Shown here one piece after another: positions 17,115 to 26,946 of a stretch of DNA of 64,000 nucleotides. The stretch's first letter is position 1. Every line of letters starts with the position of its first letter. The stretch covers positions 93,514 to 157,513 of the forward strand of contig CAYTKT010000001.1 of assembly GCA_964438605.1 (NCBI GenBank), in the 5' to 3' direction. Under the pieces are notes generated by a model. It made no database searches. It saw only the letters and a program-made list of their open reading frames with translations, and had not been told where the DNA came from. The DNA comes from Alangreenwoodia sp964438605. Its GTDB lineage: Bacteria; Bacillota; Clostridia; Peptostreptococcales; Anaerovoracaceae. Position numbers and translations under genes: made by a program.

Positions 17115-20100
17115 TCACTTGTAAATCAGCTCAAAAAGATCCGCAAAAAAGCCGTCCGACGGCGTAATCCCCATCCCCGATTCCAACAGCTTTCCATCTT
17201 CTTCAATACGAATCACGAAACCGCGGCCGCCCGGATATTTTACCGCGATTCTCTGAATCTGTTCCAGCGTTTTCTGCACGTCTCTGCCCGCCGGTATGCT
17301 CACCCGGACCGCTTCATCTCGTTCGCTTTGTGAAATTCTGCTATTTTGCGGCCCCTGCGTATTCCACGCATTTCCCGCATTGGAAGCGTCTCGGCCGGCC
17401 TCATAATTTTCTGCAGATGCCTTGCTGACCCCAAAATCCGATTCCTGACCGCCGTAACCGCCATTCCCGCTTCTGCGATATTCGTTGTCGCCCAATCCGC
17501 CCGTCGGCGCCTGATACGTCTCGATATCCTGAATATCCTGCGCCAGAATCTTTGGCAGCTCGTCCTCGCGGCATTGCAGCGTCCCCCGGACGACGACAAT
17601 GCTGTCTTCCTTCAACCTGCCGTGAAGCTGCTCATAAGTATTCGGAAAAACGACAATCTCAGCCACACCATACATATCTTCGAGCTGGAGAAACGCCATT
17701 ATCGTATTCTTCTTCGTAATCATCGTCTTGCGCGAAACGATCATTCCCGCAATAACGACACGCTTTCCGTCAGTCTTCGATGCCTCCTCGCCTTCAAGGT
17801 CGATATCCGCCGTACTGATATTTGAAATCTGCCGGATCCGTTCCTCGTAGTCTTCAAGCGGATGACCGGAAACGTAGACTTCCAGCATCTCCTTTTCCAT
17901 ATTCAACAATGTCTTCCTGTCAAAATTGCGTACCTGCGGCATCTGCACCTTGACATCCGCCTGGCGCACCGTTTCACTTATCCCTGTATTTTCCAGATCT
18001 CCCATGTCGCCGAAAAGCGAAAGCTGACCCGCCAGATTTTGTTTGCGCCTGCTGTGGGCCGCATCGATAAACTGCTCGTATACAGCCAGCATCTGCGCCC
18101 TGTTTTCATTGATCGTATCGAGAGCGCCGGAGCAGATCAGCCCTTCAACAGCCTTTTTATTGATCTTGCTGATATCCAGCATATTTATAAAATCTTCAAA
18201 ATCCTCCGGTTTCCCGTATTCAGTACGGGCGCGGATAATCTCGTCAACGACAGACTCTCCAACACCTTTTATACCCAACAGTCCAAACCGGATAGCGCCG
18301 TTCTGCACGGAAAACTCCTTTTCGCTGAACATTACATCAGGCGGCAGCACATCAATCCCCATTTCTTTACAGTTTCTTACATACCGTGCAATATGCTTCG
18401 GATCGCCCATGATCGTCAGAAAAGGCGCCATAAATTCCGCCGGATAGTGGCATTTCAGGTATGCCGTCTGGTATGCCAGCACAGCGTATGCCGCCGCATG
18501 AGATTTGTTGAAGCCGTATTCAGAAAACGCCGCGATAGAATCAAAAATTTCCTTCGCCTCACGCTCCGGAACACCGTTTCTGACGCAGCCCGGCACGTCA
18601 ATCGTCCCGTCGTCGTTCAACTTTCCGTGAATAAAATACTCTTCTTCCTTCGCCATGACGTCAGCCTTCTTTTTACTCATGGCCCGGCGCACCAGGTCGC
18701 TCCTGCCGTAAGAATAACCGGCCAGATCCCGGACGATCTGCATTACCTGTTCCTGATAAACGAGACATCCTCGCGAAACGGAAAGAATCGGTTCTAATGC
18801 TTTATGTGTATAAGTGATATGTTCCGGATTCTTTTTATTTGCTATATACCGGGGAATCGAGCTCATCGGGCCCGGCCTGTAAAGCGAAATTCCGGCAATA
18901 ATATCCTCAAAACAATCAGGAGCCAGATTCTTCATAAACTGCGTCATGCCGCCCGATTCCAGCTGGAACACACCGATCGTATTTCCCGACGAAATCAGCC
19001 GGTAAACTTCCGGATCATCGTATTCCATCTTGTTGAAGTCAATCTTGATGCCCCGTATTCTTTCAATATTTTCCAGCGTATCCCGAATAACCGTCAGATT
19101 CCGAAGTCCCAGAAAATCCATTTTGAGAAGTCCCAGTTCCTCGACAGTCGTCATGTTAAACTGGACACTGACGCCGCCTTTTTCAGAATAATACAGTGGA
19201 ACATATTCGTCGAGAGGTTCTTTTGAAATTACGACGCCGGCCGCATGGGTTGATGCATGACGGGGCATACCTTCCAACGCCTTCGATATGTCGATCAGGT
19301 ATTTCACCTGGCTGTCACTCTCGTAAGCTCTGGCCAGATCAGGATTGAGAGCCATCGCTTTGTCAATCGTCATCTTAGGATCAAACGGAATCATCTTTGC
19401 AATCGCGTCAGTCTGAGCGTACCCCATCTCGATGACACGGCCCACGTCCTTGATCGCTGCCTTCGCTTTCATCGTTCCGAACGTGATAATCTGTGAGACA
19501 CGATCTTTTCCGTACTTTTCAATAACGTAATCTATCACCTCACCTCTGCGTTCATAGCAGAAATCCACGTCAATATCAGGCATACTGACGCGTTCCGGAT
19601 TTAAAAAGCGCTCAAATATCAGGTTATAACGAATCGGGTCGATATCTGTGATATGCAGGCAGTACGCCACAAGACTGCCTGTCCCGGAACCCCGCCCCGG
19701 TCCTACTGCGATATTATGACTCTTTGCATAATTGATAAAATCCCAGACAATCAGGAAATACTCAACGTAACCCATCTGCTCGATTACACCCAGTTCGTTT
19801 TCGAGACGTTCACGAAGCTCAGGCGTTTCTTCGGAATACCGATCCTTCAGCCCTTTTTCGCACAGAGCGCGCAGGTACGACTTCTTGTCATATCCATCAG
19901 GCGGCGTAAATTCCGGCAGGTGAAGTGAACCGAAATCGAATTCCACATTACAGCGCTCTGCAATCTTATGCGTATTGTCGATGGCTTCCGGAATATCAGC
20001 AAAAATCCGGCGCATTTCCTTCTCCGATTTCAGGTAAAACTGGTCGTTTGGAAAGCGCATACGGTCCGTGTCACTGACAAAGGAACCAGTCTGGATGCAG

Positions 20101-20762
20101 AGAAGAATATCGTGAACCTCGGCATCCTCCTGACTGATATAATGAACGTCGTTCGTTGCCACAAGTCCGATTCCTGTCTCTTTGCTGAGTTGTTTCAGCA
20201 TCGGATTGATTTGCGCTTCTTCTTGCAGACCGTGGTCCTGAATTTCCAGGAAAAAATTTCCTTCTCCGAAAATATCAAGATATTCAAGCGCTTCGCGCTT
20301 CGCTCCCTCATAATTGCCGCGAACAAGCTCCTGCTGAACTCTGCCCGCAATACAAGCGCTACATGCGATCAGGCCGCCGCTGTGAAGCCGCAGCACTTCA
20401 TTGTCGATTCTTGGCTTGTAATAAAAGCCTTCTATATAACCACAGGAAACAATTTTGACGAGATTTTTATAGCCTTCCTGGTTTTCGGCCAGCAGAATCA
20501 GATGGCCGTTTTTCTTATCATGCTCCGGTTCCTTATCAAAACGCGTCCTGGCCGCCGTATAGACCTCGCAGCCGATAACCGGCTTAATCCCTGCTTCTTT
20601 TGCCGCCCGGTAAAAATTGATAACACCAAACATGGCTCCGTGATCAGTGATGGCGATGGAATCCATACCTAATTCGGCCGCCCGGGCAATCAACGGTTTG
20701 ATACGCGCCGCGCCGTCGAGCAGACTGTATTCCGTATGCACGTGCAGATGTGTAAAACTCAT
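17115..20762 (-). CDS. dnaE: DNA polymerase III alpha subunit DnaE
   Basis: Replicative family C DNA polymerase, 1215 residues. N-terminal PHP domain (HLHVHTEYSLLDG at 6-18, ITDHGAMFG at 38-46). Palm motifs GPGRGSGTGS (354-363) and MPDIDVDF (394-401), which carry the catalytic aspartates. The helix-hairpin-helix GIKGVG and the OB domain (VVIAGMIVSRK) follow. After the OB domain comes a Gly/Ser/Asn-rich low-complexity segment of about 65 residues (near 1070-1140) before a short conserved C-terminus. This is the DnaE, not PolC, type; it has no exonuclease domain. It overlaps the upstream DUF5662 stop by four bases and is the last gene of the glmU-to-dnaE run. Confidence 0.97.
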   Translation of the reverse strand: MSFTHLHVHTEYSLLDGAARIKPLIARAAELGMDSIAITDHGAMFGVINFYRAAKEAGIKPVIGCEVYTAARTRFDKEPEHDKKNGHLILLAENQEGYKNLVKIVSCGYIEGFYYKPRIDNEVLRLHSGGLIACSACIAGRVQQELVRGNYEGAKREALEYLDIFGEGNFFLEIQDHGLQEEAQINPMLKQLSKETGIGLVATNDVHYISQEDAEVHDILLCIQTGSFVSDTDRMRFPNDQFYLKSEKEMRRIFADIPEAIDNTHKIAERCNVEFDFGSLHLPEFTPPDGYDKKSYLRALCEKGLKDRYSEETPELRERLENELGVIEQMGYVEYFLIVWDFINYAKSHNIAVGPGRGSGTGSLVAYCLHITDIDPIRYNLIFERFLNPERVSMPDIDVDFCYERRGEVIDYVIEKYGKDRVSQIITFGTMKAKAAIKDVGRVIEMGYAQTDAIAKMIPFDPKMTIDKAMALNPDLARAYESDSQVKYLIDISKALEGMPRHASTHAAGVVISKEPLDEYVPLYYSEKGGVSVQFNMTTVEELGLLKMDFLGLRNLTVIRDTLENIERIRGIKIDFNKMEYDDPEVYRLISSGNTIGVFQLESGGMTQFMKNLAPDCFEDIIAGISLYRPGPMSSIPRYIANKKNPEHITYTHKALEPILSVSRGCLVYQEQVMQIVRDLAGYSYGRSDLVRRAMSKKKADVMAKEEEYFIHGKLNDDGTIDVPGCVRNGVPEREAKEIFDSIAAFSEYGFNKSHAAAYAVLAYQTAYLKCHYPAEFMAPFLTIMGDPKHIARYVRNCKEMGIDVLPPDVMFSEKEFSVQNGAIRFGLLGIKGVGESVVDEIIRARTEYGKPEDFEDFINMLDISKINKKAVEGLICSGALDTINENRAQMLAVYEQFIDAAHSRRKQNLAGQLSLFGDMGDLENTGISETVRQADVKVQMPQVRNFDRKTLLNMEKEMLEVYVSGHPLEDYEERIRQISNISTADIDLEGEEASKTDGKRVVIAGMIVSRKTMITKKNTIMAFLQLEDMYGVAEIVVFPNTYEQLHGRLKEDSIVVVRGTLQCREDELPKILAQDIQDIETYQAPTGGLGDNEYRRSGNGGYGGQESDFGVSKASAENYEAGRDASNAGNAWNTQGPQNSRISQSERDEAVRVSIPAGRDVQKTLEQIQRIAVKYPGGRGFVIRIEEDGKLLESGMGITPSDGFFADLFELIYK

Positions 20763-21361
20763 AACTTCTCCTCAATTGCTGCGTTTAATGCCTCAAGACT
20801 TTCGTATTCTTCGTATTGATCGGGAATCGGCTCGCCCTTCAAATATTCCCGCCTGATATACCGCTCTGCAGCGCGCTCCCCGTCTGTTCCGAGCATCAAC
20901 AGCAGAAATCCCAGATCTCTGCGTGTTTCCGGATGCATCAGATACTTTCCGGCGCCCTTGTAAAAATAGCGAACCGGGCTGTAATCAGTATAATCATCCT
21001 TCTGGTACGTCTTGCAGGCCGCCACTCTGTCGCAAAACATTTCCGCAATATAGCGCCTCGGCATCGGCATCCCGCGCACGGTACCCGCCTGATGCTCGTT
21101 ATAATCGAGCCAGTATTCAAAATGATGCTTGTTTCTGCCCTTATGGTGCAGCCACGAAATGGAATATCCGAACAGCTCCCGCTCGTAATTATTCGGACTG
21201 CGGTATCCCTGGTAATAGCGGCATCCTCTGGAAAATTCCGTCCAGGAATATTTTGATAAATCATGGAGCAACCCCTGTCTGTACAAGCCGATGCGAAAGC
21301 ACATCGCCATGACTTTGTGCCGGTGTTTCGTTATCGTTAAAAAATGTTTCCATGGATGCAT
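20759..21361 (-). CDS. DUF5662 family protein
   Basis: A 200-residue protein recognised as DUF5662 by the His-rich blocks LLHDLSKYSWTEF, HHKGRNKHHFEYW and the final LEALNAAIEE. The regularly placed HD and HH pairs suggest a metal-binding helical fold related to HD proteins, but no activity is known. ATG 21361 is chosen because AGGAG lies just upstream; the longer in-frame start (21418) has none. Its stop overlaps dnaE by four bases. Confidence 0.75.
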   Translation of the reverse strand: MHPWKHFLTITKHRHKVMAMCFRIGLYRQGLLHDLSKYSWTEFSRGCRYYQGYRSPNNYERELFGYSISWLHHKGRNKHHFEYWLDYNEHQAGTVRGMPMPRRYIAEMFCDRVAACKTYQKDDYTDYSPVRYFYKGAGKYLMHPETRRDLGFLLLMLGTDGERAAERYIRREYLKGEPIPDQYEEYESLEALNAAIEEKL

Positions 21362-21436
21362 ATCGTCTTCTCCTGCCGCTTTTCGTGTTTTTTCTGCCTG
21401 ATGCTGCCCGTGCATCAACGCCCGTTATCCGGTATT

Positions 21437-21531
21437 CGGCGGCGCGACAAAACCGCTGCCGGTTTCGCCGCGCCGCCGAGCCGGATTTTCATTTCGTGCA
21501 AAGCAAAATCGCGCCGATTTTGCTTTGCACG
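21437..21531. repeat. two long tandem hairpins in an intergenic region
   Basis: First: 21437-21455 pairs with 21460-21478 (19-bp GC-rich arms, two mismatches). Second: CGTGCAAAGCAAAATCG (21495-21511) pairs perfectly with 21515-21531 (17-bp arms, 3-base centre). They lie between the lipoprotein gene and DUF5662 and may act as terminators or RNA processing sites. Confidence 0.7.
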
Positions 21532-21622
21532 CCAGACCGGCTGCCTTTTTCCGCAAATCAGTCTTCTCATCCGCGCCTGTAATGCTTGCCCGTCCCTTTT
21601 CGATGCCGGACCGGCTGTTACG

Positions 21623-22300
21623 TCAATAACTGATTTCCATTCCCTCACGGATTTTCGCCATTTTCTCATCGTACATACTATTATAGAGCAGATAATAAAT
21701 CTCCTCCATACAATCCTCAAGAGGTCTGCCTTCAAAGGCTTCCCGATGTTCTTCATAATATGCCGCAGCGTCGTTCGCCAGTTCTTCCTGGCTTTGTGCC
21801 GCGCTGATTTCATCATAAAGATGCTGAATCAAATACTGCGACATATAAAAGAAAGAAACGGAGTCACCGCTGATGCCGTTTGCCGACAAAAACTCCGCAT
21901 CATTACCGTTCATCTGACTGACGAAAGTATCAAGTCCGCTCTGATAAGCCTCGGAAAAAACTTCAGGTGATTCCGCCTCGTAATACTGGCGAAGCGTTTC
22001 CGCGTCCACCATATCTTTAAGAAACTGCGTCCGTTCGTCCTCCGTCAGTTTCTCGCCGGCGGCCATCCCCTGCGAGTGAAGACAGAGCGAACAAAATTCA
22101 TCAAAATCAGCCTGCCCGATAACGGTATCGTTTACACGGGCAAGCTCATCTGCCATCTCCTGTGAACCGCATCCGGCGGCTGACATCACCAGCAGAACTG
22201 TCAGCAGGGCCAGTGAAACGCACCGGAAAAAATTCCGCGTTGCAGGCGCATCGCCGTTATGATTCTTCCCGCTCAGTCTTCGTCTCGCACCTCTCATCAT
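21623..22300 (-). CDS. SurA/PrsA N-terminal-like lipoprotein
   Basis: A 225-residue exported lipoprotein: a hydrophobic segment near residues 28-43 ends in the lipobox SAAGC (Cys44). The mature part is helical with VNDTVIGQADFDEFC and TEDERTQFLKDMVDAETL, resembling the SurA-N chaperone domain of PrsA/SurA-type foldases. The peptidyl-prolyl isomerase domain is absent. A foldase-like gene downstream of mfd is common in Clostridia. Role: probably a chaperone for exported proteins at the membrane surface; this is inference from the family. Confidence 0.72.
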   Translation of the reverse strand: MMRGARRRLSGKNHNGDAPATRNFFRCVSLALLTVLLVMSAAGCGSQEMADELARVNDTVIGQADFDEFCSLCLHSQGMAAGEKLTEDERTQFLKDMVDAETLRQYYEAESPEVFSEAYQSGLDTFVSQMNGNDAEFLSANGISGDSVSFFYMSQYLIQHLYDEISAAQSQEELANDAAAYYEEHREAFEGRPLEDCMEEIYYLLYNSMYDEKMAKIREGMEISY

Positions 22301-22437
22301 GAAACCCCCGTATTAATCCGGCTGCCGCATAATGGCCGGTCAGCCGGTTTTGGCGCAGCTCTCAGGCCGCTGTTGTATTTTTCATAAATATATAAATTCT
22401 CTGTCCTAATATTATACTCGAATCCGCCTGCCGTTTT

Positions 22438-25400
22438 CTACCTGAAAACGCTCAGAAACTCTATAATCTCCGACAGCATTTTGCGATTTTTTTCGACAGG
22501 CATTTTAATAAACGGCTTCCGGCTCATATTTATAATCAGCTTCATGCCGTACTTTTCCGACAGCGCCAGCAGCGCCCTGGTATCCAGCCTATTATTGTCA
22601 GGCGCAAACTCAAATACGACTTTTCTGTCTTCCAGCGATACCCGGCGGATTCCCGCAGTCTGGCATTTCGCCTTAATCAGCGCCACCTGCATCAAAGTCT
22701 CCGTCTCCGCCGGAACGTCGCCAAATCTGTCAATCAACTCATCTCTCACGTCGGAAACGTCGCTCTCGGAACGAATATCGGCGATCCGTTTATACATATC
22801 GAGCTTCAGCTTTTCATCTTCGATATAATCCGAAGAAATAAATGCGTTGACCTTGATATCGAGAGAAACCTCCAGTTCCTCATCCTGAACAGATTCGCCG
22901 CGCAGCTTCCTGACGGCGTTGTCGATCAGCTTACAGTAAAGCTCATAGCCAATCATCATCATATGGCCTGACTGCTCTGTACCCAGCAGATTTCCGGCGC
23001 CGCGGATTTCCAGGTCCTTCATCGCAATTTTAAAACTGGAGCCAAACTCTGTAAATTCTTTGATTGCCTTAAGCCGTTGTTCTGCCGGCTCCGACAGTAT
23101 CTTGTCCTTGCGGTACATCAGATAAGCGTAAGCCACGCGGTTTGATCGGCCTACACGCCCGCGCAGCTGGTAAAGCTGGGACAGCCCGAAATGGTCAGCG
23201 TCGAGAATAATCAGCGTATTTGCGTTCGGTATGTCGATCCCCGACTCGATAATCGTCGTTGCCACAAGGACATCGTACTCATGCTCCATAAATGCCATCA
23301 TGATATCATCGAGCTTATTTTCCGGCATCTGCCCGTGCCCCACGGCGATTCGCGCTTCGGGGACGAGGTTGCGCAGCCCGTCAGCGACTTCCTGAATCCC
23401 GTTCACGCGGTTAAATACAACAAACGTCTGTCCGTCGCGTCCCATTTCCCGGCGGATAATCTCACGGATCAGATCGTCGTCCTGTTCCAGCACATAAGTC
23501 TGCACAGGATACCTGTCGTCAATCGGCTCGTCCAGCGTGCTCATACTGCGGATGCCTGACAGCGACATATGAAGCGTTCGCGGAATCGGCGTTGCGGAAA
23601 GAGTCAGAACGTCGATATTTTTCTTAATCTGTTTCATCGCTTCCTTATGCTTGACGCCGAAGCGCTGTTCTTCGTCGATTACGAGAAGGCCCAGATCTTT
23701 AAATTTTACATCTTTTGACAGGATTCGGTGAGTTCCTATCAAAATATCGATACGGCCATCGGCTACACGCTTCATAATTTCACGCTGCTGCGCATCACTG
23801 CGGAAACGGCTCATGACCTCGATATTGAACGGAAAATGCTCAAAGCGTTCAAGAAACGTGCGGTAATGCTGATGGGCCAAAATCGTCGTAGGCGCCAACA
23901 GAGCGGCCTGTTTGCCGTCCATAACGCACTTGAAAATTGCCCGCGCCGCAATTTCAGTCTTTCCAAAGCCCACATCGCCGCAAAGCAGCCGGTCCATCGG
24001 CCACGGCATCTCCATGTCCCGTTTGATTTCCTCAATGCAGCGCAGCTGATTGTCCGTCTCTACATACGGAAACTGTTCTTCAAATTCATGCTGCCACACG
24101 GTATCTGCGCTGAAGGCGTGGCCCTGGTGAATCGTCCGCTCTGCCGCCATTTTTACAAGATCTTCAGCCATATGTTCAATCGCGGCCTTTGCCCGTGCCT
24201 TCGTCTTTTTCCAGTCGCCGTTGTCCATTTTATTCAGCTTCGGCGCCGTGCCGCCGGAACCTATGTACTTCTGGACGAGATCCATCTGTTCCACCGGAAC
24301 GTAAAGCAAACCATCATCCGCGTATTTTATCTTGAGATAATCCTTGCGGTTTCCCTCTACGCACAGCGGTTCGATCCCGATAAAGCGCCCGATTCCGTGA
24401 TTTTCATGAACTACGTAATCGCCCTCCCGCAAATCGGCAAACAAACTCATATTTTTCTTTGGACTTTCTTTTTTCTTCTTCCGTCTTTTTGAGTTTTTGA
24501 AAATATCGTTGTCGGAAATCCACGCTTCCTTCGTCTGGGGGAGGAAAAATCCGTGAGGCAGCACGCCTTCCTCATAAATAAGCGACTCCGGCTGCGCATC
24601 AATCTCCATCCGTCTCGCGAATTCCTGAAGATTTTTTATGCGTTCCTCGCTGCCACAGGCGATCCGGACGATATATTTTTCTTCCAGAAGGCGACGGAGT
24701 TCCTTTGCGTAATAATCCATGCGGCCTTCAAATTCCGGCACAGTCAATACACTGATATTTGCGTGCTCCACATCATCGATCAATTTTGCTTTTTTCTGAA
24801 ACGGCAGACTGACCGCACCGCCGTACTTTCTGAGCGCTGCCACGATTTCGTACATATCGGCAAAATATTCACTGAAAAAATTTTTCAATGTATGGCGTTT
24901 TGTGCCGGAAGAAAACGCAGAGTTCTCGTTTTCTTCCGGCGTCGGCGCTTCGTCCATTTTTCCGGCCTCCACAGTTTTTGCGGCCGCTTCGGCCCGTACA
25001 TCCGCCGCGTTCTGTCCGATCTTCACATTTTCCGCTGTTTCCACAGGTTCCAAAGACGCTCCGGTCTGCGCGGTGTTTTCAGCCTGCACAGCCGCCCGCC
25101 CCGGCCCGCTCTCCGCAGTTTCCGCATCTTTTAAAGCCTTTCCTGCCCGCACGGTTTCTTCTTCCCGCGCAGCCGCTGCGCTTTCCCGCCGTATTTTCCT
25201 TTCTTCCGCCAATCCGTCTGTCCAATCTCTGTCAGCCAGCTCGTGCTGTCCGCAGATTCTGTCCCAGTCGTCTGCAAAAATCGTCTTGGCGCCCGTCATA
25301 TAATCCCAGATAAATTCGGCGTCGGCGGGCTGCTTCGGGTCCCGGACGACGGCCGGAATAATCCTCACGTAATCCACCGCACGGACGGAACGCTGCGTAA

Positions 25401-26013
25401 TCGGATCATAAAGCTTCAGATCGTCAACCCTGTCGTCGAACAGATCGATTCTACAGGGATATTCGCTGTCAGGAGGAAAAATATCAATAATTTCGCCCCT
25501 GACGCTGAACTGGCCCCGCACTTCTGTCACATCAGTCCGTTCATATCCCGAATCCGTCAGCTTCTCCCTGATTTCCTCATAATTTATCGTATCGTCCTTC
25601 CTGATGTTAATACACTGCGCCAGAAATTCCGCTGCACCAATCATGCCGCGCGCCGCCGCCATCACAGGCGCTACAAAAACACATTCCTCGCCGGAAAGAG
25701 CCGCTGACAGCCCCCGGATCCGCTCATAGCTGAACAGACGGCTTTTTGCCTCATATGCGAACATACTGCGTTCCTCGTCGGGAAGCAGAAAAATACGCTT
25801 TCCCTTCAAAAAGAAGCTCAGATATTCTTCCATCTGCTTCGCCCGCTCCCTCGTCGAAACGATAATGAGAATCTGGCCTCCGGCTTCCTCCATCAGCCGG
25901 GCACAGGCAAGAGCCGCCGCGCCCTCTGTCAGTCCTGTCACCTGAACAATGCCGCCTGTATCGCGAAGTTCCTTTAACCTCGCGGTAAACTCCTGAATTC
26001 CGGAAATACTCAT
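22438..26013 (-). CDS. mfd: transcription-repair coupling factor Mfd
   Basis: ATP-dependent translocase that removes stalled RNA polymerase from lesions and recruits UvrAB; 1191 residues. UvrB-like N-terminal domains, the RNA polymerase interaction domain (YVVHENHGIGRFIGIE), RecG-like translocase with Walker A GDVGFGKTE (about 680), Walker B DEEQRFG (about 780), and the GRVGRSNRVAYAYL motif VI, then the regulatory C-terminal domain. Between the UvrB-like region and the next domain (about 271-374) lies an Ala/Glu/Thr-rich linker of about 100 residues, far longer than usual. The ATG overlaps the pth stop by four bases. Confidence 0.97.
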   Translation of the reverse strand: MSISGIQEFTARLKELRDTGGIVQVTGLTEGAAALACARLMEEAGGQILIIVSTRERAKQMEEYLSFFLKGKRIFLLPDEERSMFAYEAKSRLFSYERIRGLSAALSGEECVFVAPVMAAARGMIGAAEFLAQCINIRKDDTINYEEIREKLTDSGYERTDVTEVRGQFSVRGEIIDIFPPDSEYPCRIDLFDDRVDDLKLYDPITQRSVRAVDYVRIIPAVVRDPKQPADAEFIWDYMTGAKTIFADDWDRICGQHELADRDWTDGLAEERKIRRESAAAAREEETVRAGKALKDAETAESGPGRAAVQAENTAQTGASLEPVETAENVKIGQNAADVRAEAAAKTVEAGKMDEAPTPEENENSAFSSGTKRHTLKNFFSEYFADMYEIVAALRKYGGAVSLPFQKKAKLIDDVEHANISVLTVPEFEGRMDYYAKELRRLLEEKYIVRIACGSEERIKNLQEFARRMEIDAQPESLIYEEGVLPHGFFLPQTKEAWISDNDIFKNSKRRKKKKESPKKNMSLFADLREGDYVVHENHGIGRFIGIEPLCVEGNRKDYLKIKYADDGLLYVPVEQMDLVQKYIGSGGTAPKLNKMDNGDWKKTKARAKAAIEHMAEDLVKMAAERTIHQGHAFSADTVWQHEFEEQFPYVETDNQLRCIEEIKRDMEMPWPMDRLLCGDVGFGKTEIAARAIFKCVMDGKQAALLAPTTILAHQHYRTFLERFEHFPFNIEVMSRFRSDAQQREIMKRVADGRIDILIGTHRILSKDVKFKDLGLLVIDEEQRFGVKHKEAMKQIKKNIDVLTLSATPIPRTLHMSLSGIRSMSTLDEPIDDRYPVQTYVLEQDDDLIREIIRREMGRDGQTFVVFNRVNGIQEVADGLRNLVPEARIAVGHGQMPENKLDDIMMAFMEHEYDVLVATTIIESGIDIPNANTLIILDADHFGLSQLYQLRGRVGRSNRVAYAYLMYRKDKILSEPAEQRLKAIKEFTEFGSSFKIAMKDLEIRGAGNLLGTEQSGHMMMIGYELYCKLIDNAVRKLRGESVQDEELEVSLDIKVNAFISSDYIEDEKLKLDMYKRIADIRSESDVSDVRDELIDRFGDVPAETETLMQVALIKAKCQTAGIRRVSLEDRKVVFEFAPDNNRLDTRALLALSEKYGMKLIINMSRKPFIKMPVEKNRKMLSEIIEFLSVFR

Positions 26014-26729
26014 ACGTCCCCCTCCGCAGCCGCGCCAGGCGGCCCGCTTAGTTCATCACTTAACTTTTCCTCTGGTTTATCATTCAGTTCGTCTGCTGAT
26101 TTGTTTTCACCAGTTTCTAATTCATCGTTTAATTTGTCATCGCTAACTTTCTCTCGCTTTTTCTTTTCCTTTCTCGTATTGTATTCGCCCATCGCCACGT
26201 CGATGCCTTTTTCAAGCATACAGATCACGGCGTCCGCTGCCCGTAAAATCGCATCCTCTGCAATTTTGCGTTCACTGCTCTGAAAGCCGCTGATTACATA
26301 ATCGGCCAGATCGCCTTTCCGTTCACCGCCGATGCCGATTCTCACCCGCGGAAAATCATCGGAAACAATCTGATAAATGACCGAACGCATTCCGTTATGC
26401 GTGCCCGCGCTTCCTTTTTTGCGGATGCGCAGTGATCCCAGCGGAATATCAATATCATCATAAATAACAATCAAATCCTGCGGATCTGCTTTATAAAAGG
26501 AAAGAACCTCCCTGACGCTCTCGCCGCTCAGATTCATATACGTCTGCGGTTTCACAAGCAGAACTTTCTGGCCGCCGGCAAACCCCTCACCGACAAGCGC
26601 TTTATGTTTAATCCGACTGACGCGAATGCCGAGTTTTTCCGCCAGAATGTCAATCGTCAAAAATCCCACATTATGTTTCGTATTTTCATATTGTTTTCCC
26701 GGATTGCCCAACCCTACGATAATTCTCAC
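26010..26729 (-). CDS. pth: peptidyl-tRNA hydrolase with charged C-terminal tail
   Basis: Hydrolyses peptidyl-tRNA released by drop-off. Start GTG 26729, preceded by GAGAGGCGGTG, gives the family start VRIIVGLGNPG; an ATG at 26756 would add nine unusual residues. Catalytic His19 and Asn9 in the GLGNPG...NTKHNVGF region, and YDDIDIPLG with the catalytic Asp near 93. The core ends near residue 185. The protein continues with about 50 Lys/Glu/Asp-rich residues with degenerate DKLNDEL-like repeats, which normal Pth (about 190 residues) lacks. Confidence 0.95.
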   Translation of the reverse strand: MRIIVGLGNPGKQYENTKHNVGFLTIDILAEKLGIRVSRIKHKALVGEGFAGGQKVLLVKPQTYMNLSGESVREVLSFYKADPQDLIVIYDDIDIPLGSLRIRKKGSAGTHNGMRSVIYQIVSDDFPRVRIGIGGERKGDLADYVISGFQSSERKIAEDAILRAADAVICMLEKGIDVAMGEYNTRKEKKKREKVSDDKLNDELETGENKSADELNDKPEEKLSDELSGPPGAAAEGDV

Positions 26730-26885
26730 TTTTTCACCGCCTCTCACAAAATTCATCTGAACAATACGATAATCTGCACTCAAAAACAGCCGCTCCGTTT
26801 CATTTGACATATAAAACACGCGTAAAGCCGCATATAAAGTACACATGAAACGTCTTGCAGCCGGTCATTTGCATATATGCTTACA

Positions 26886-26937
26886 GAAAAATCCCCCTGT
26901 TGTTCGCAGACCGGAAAAATGTCGCTGACAGGGGGAT
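26886..26937 (-). terminator. terminator after prs
   Basis: Stem ATCCCCCTGT (26891-26900) with ACAGGGGGAT (26928-26937), followed on the minus strand by TTTTTC. It lies immediately after the prs stop, so it probably attenuates transcription into pth and mfd. Confidence 0.75.
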
Positions 26938-26946
26938 GACAAACAA

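Noticed and set aside
17862..18797. Plus-strand frame of 311 codons
   Set aside because: Lies fully inside dnaE on the opposite strand, has no ribosome site and no recognisable domain.
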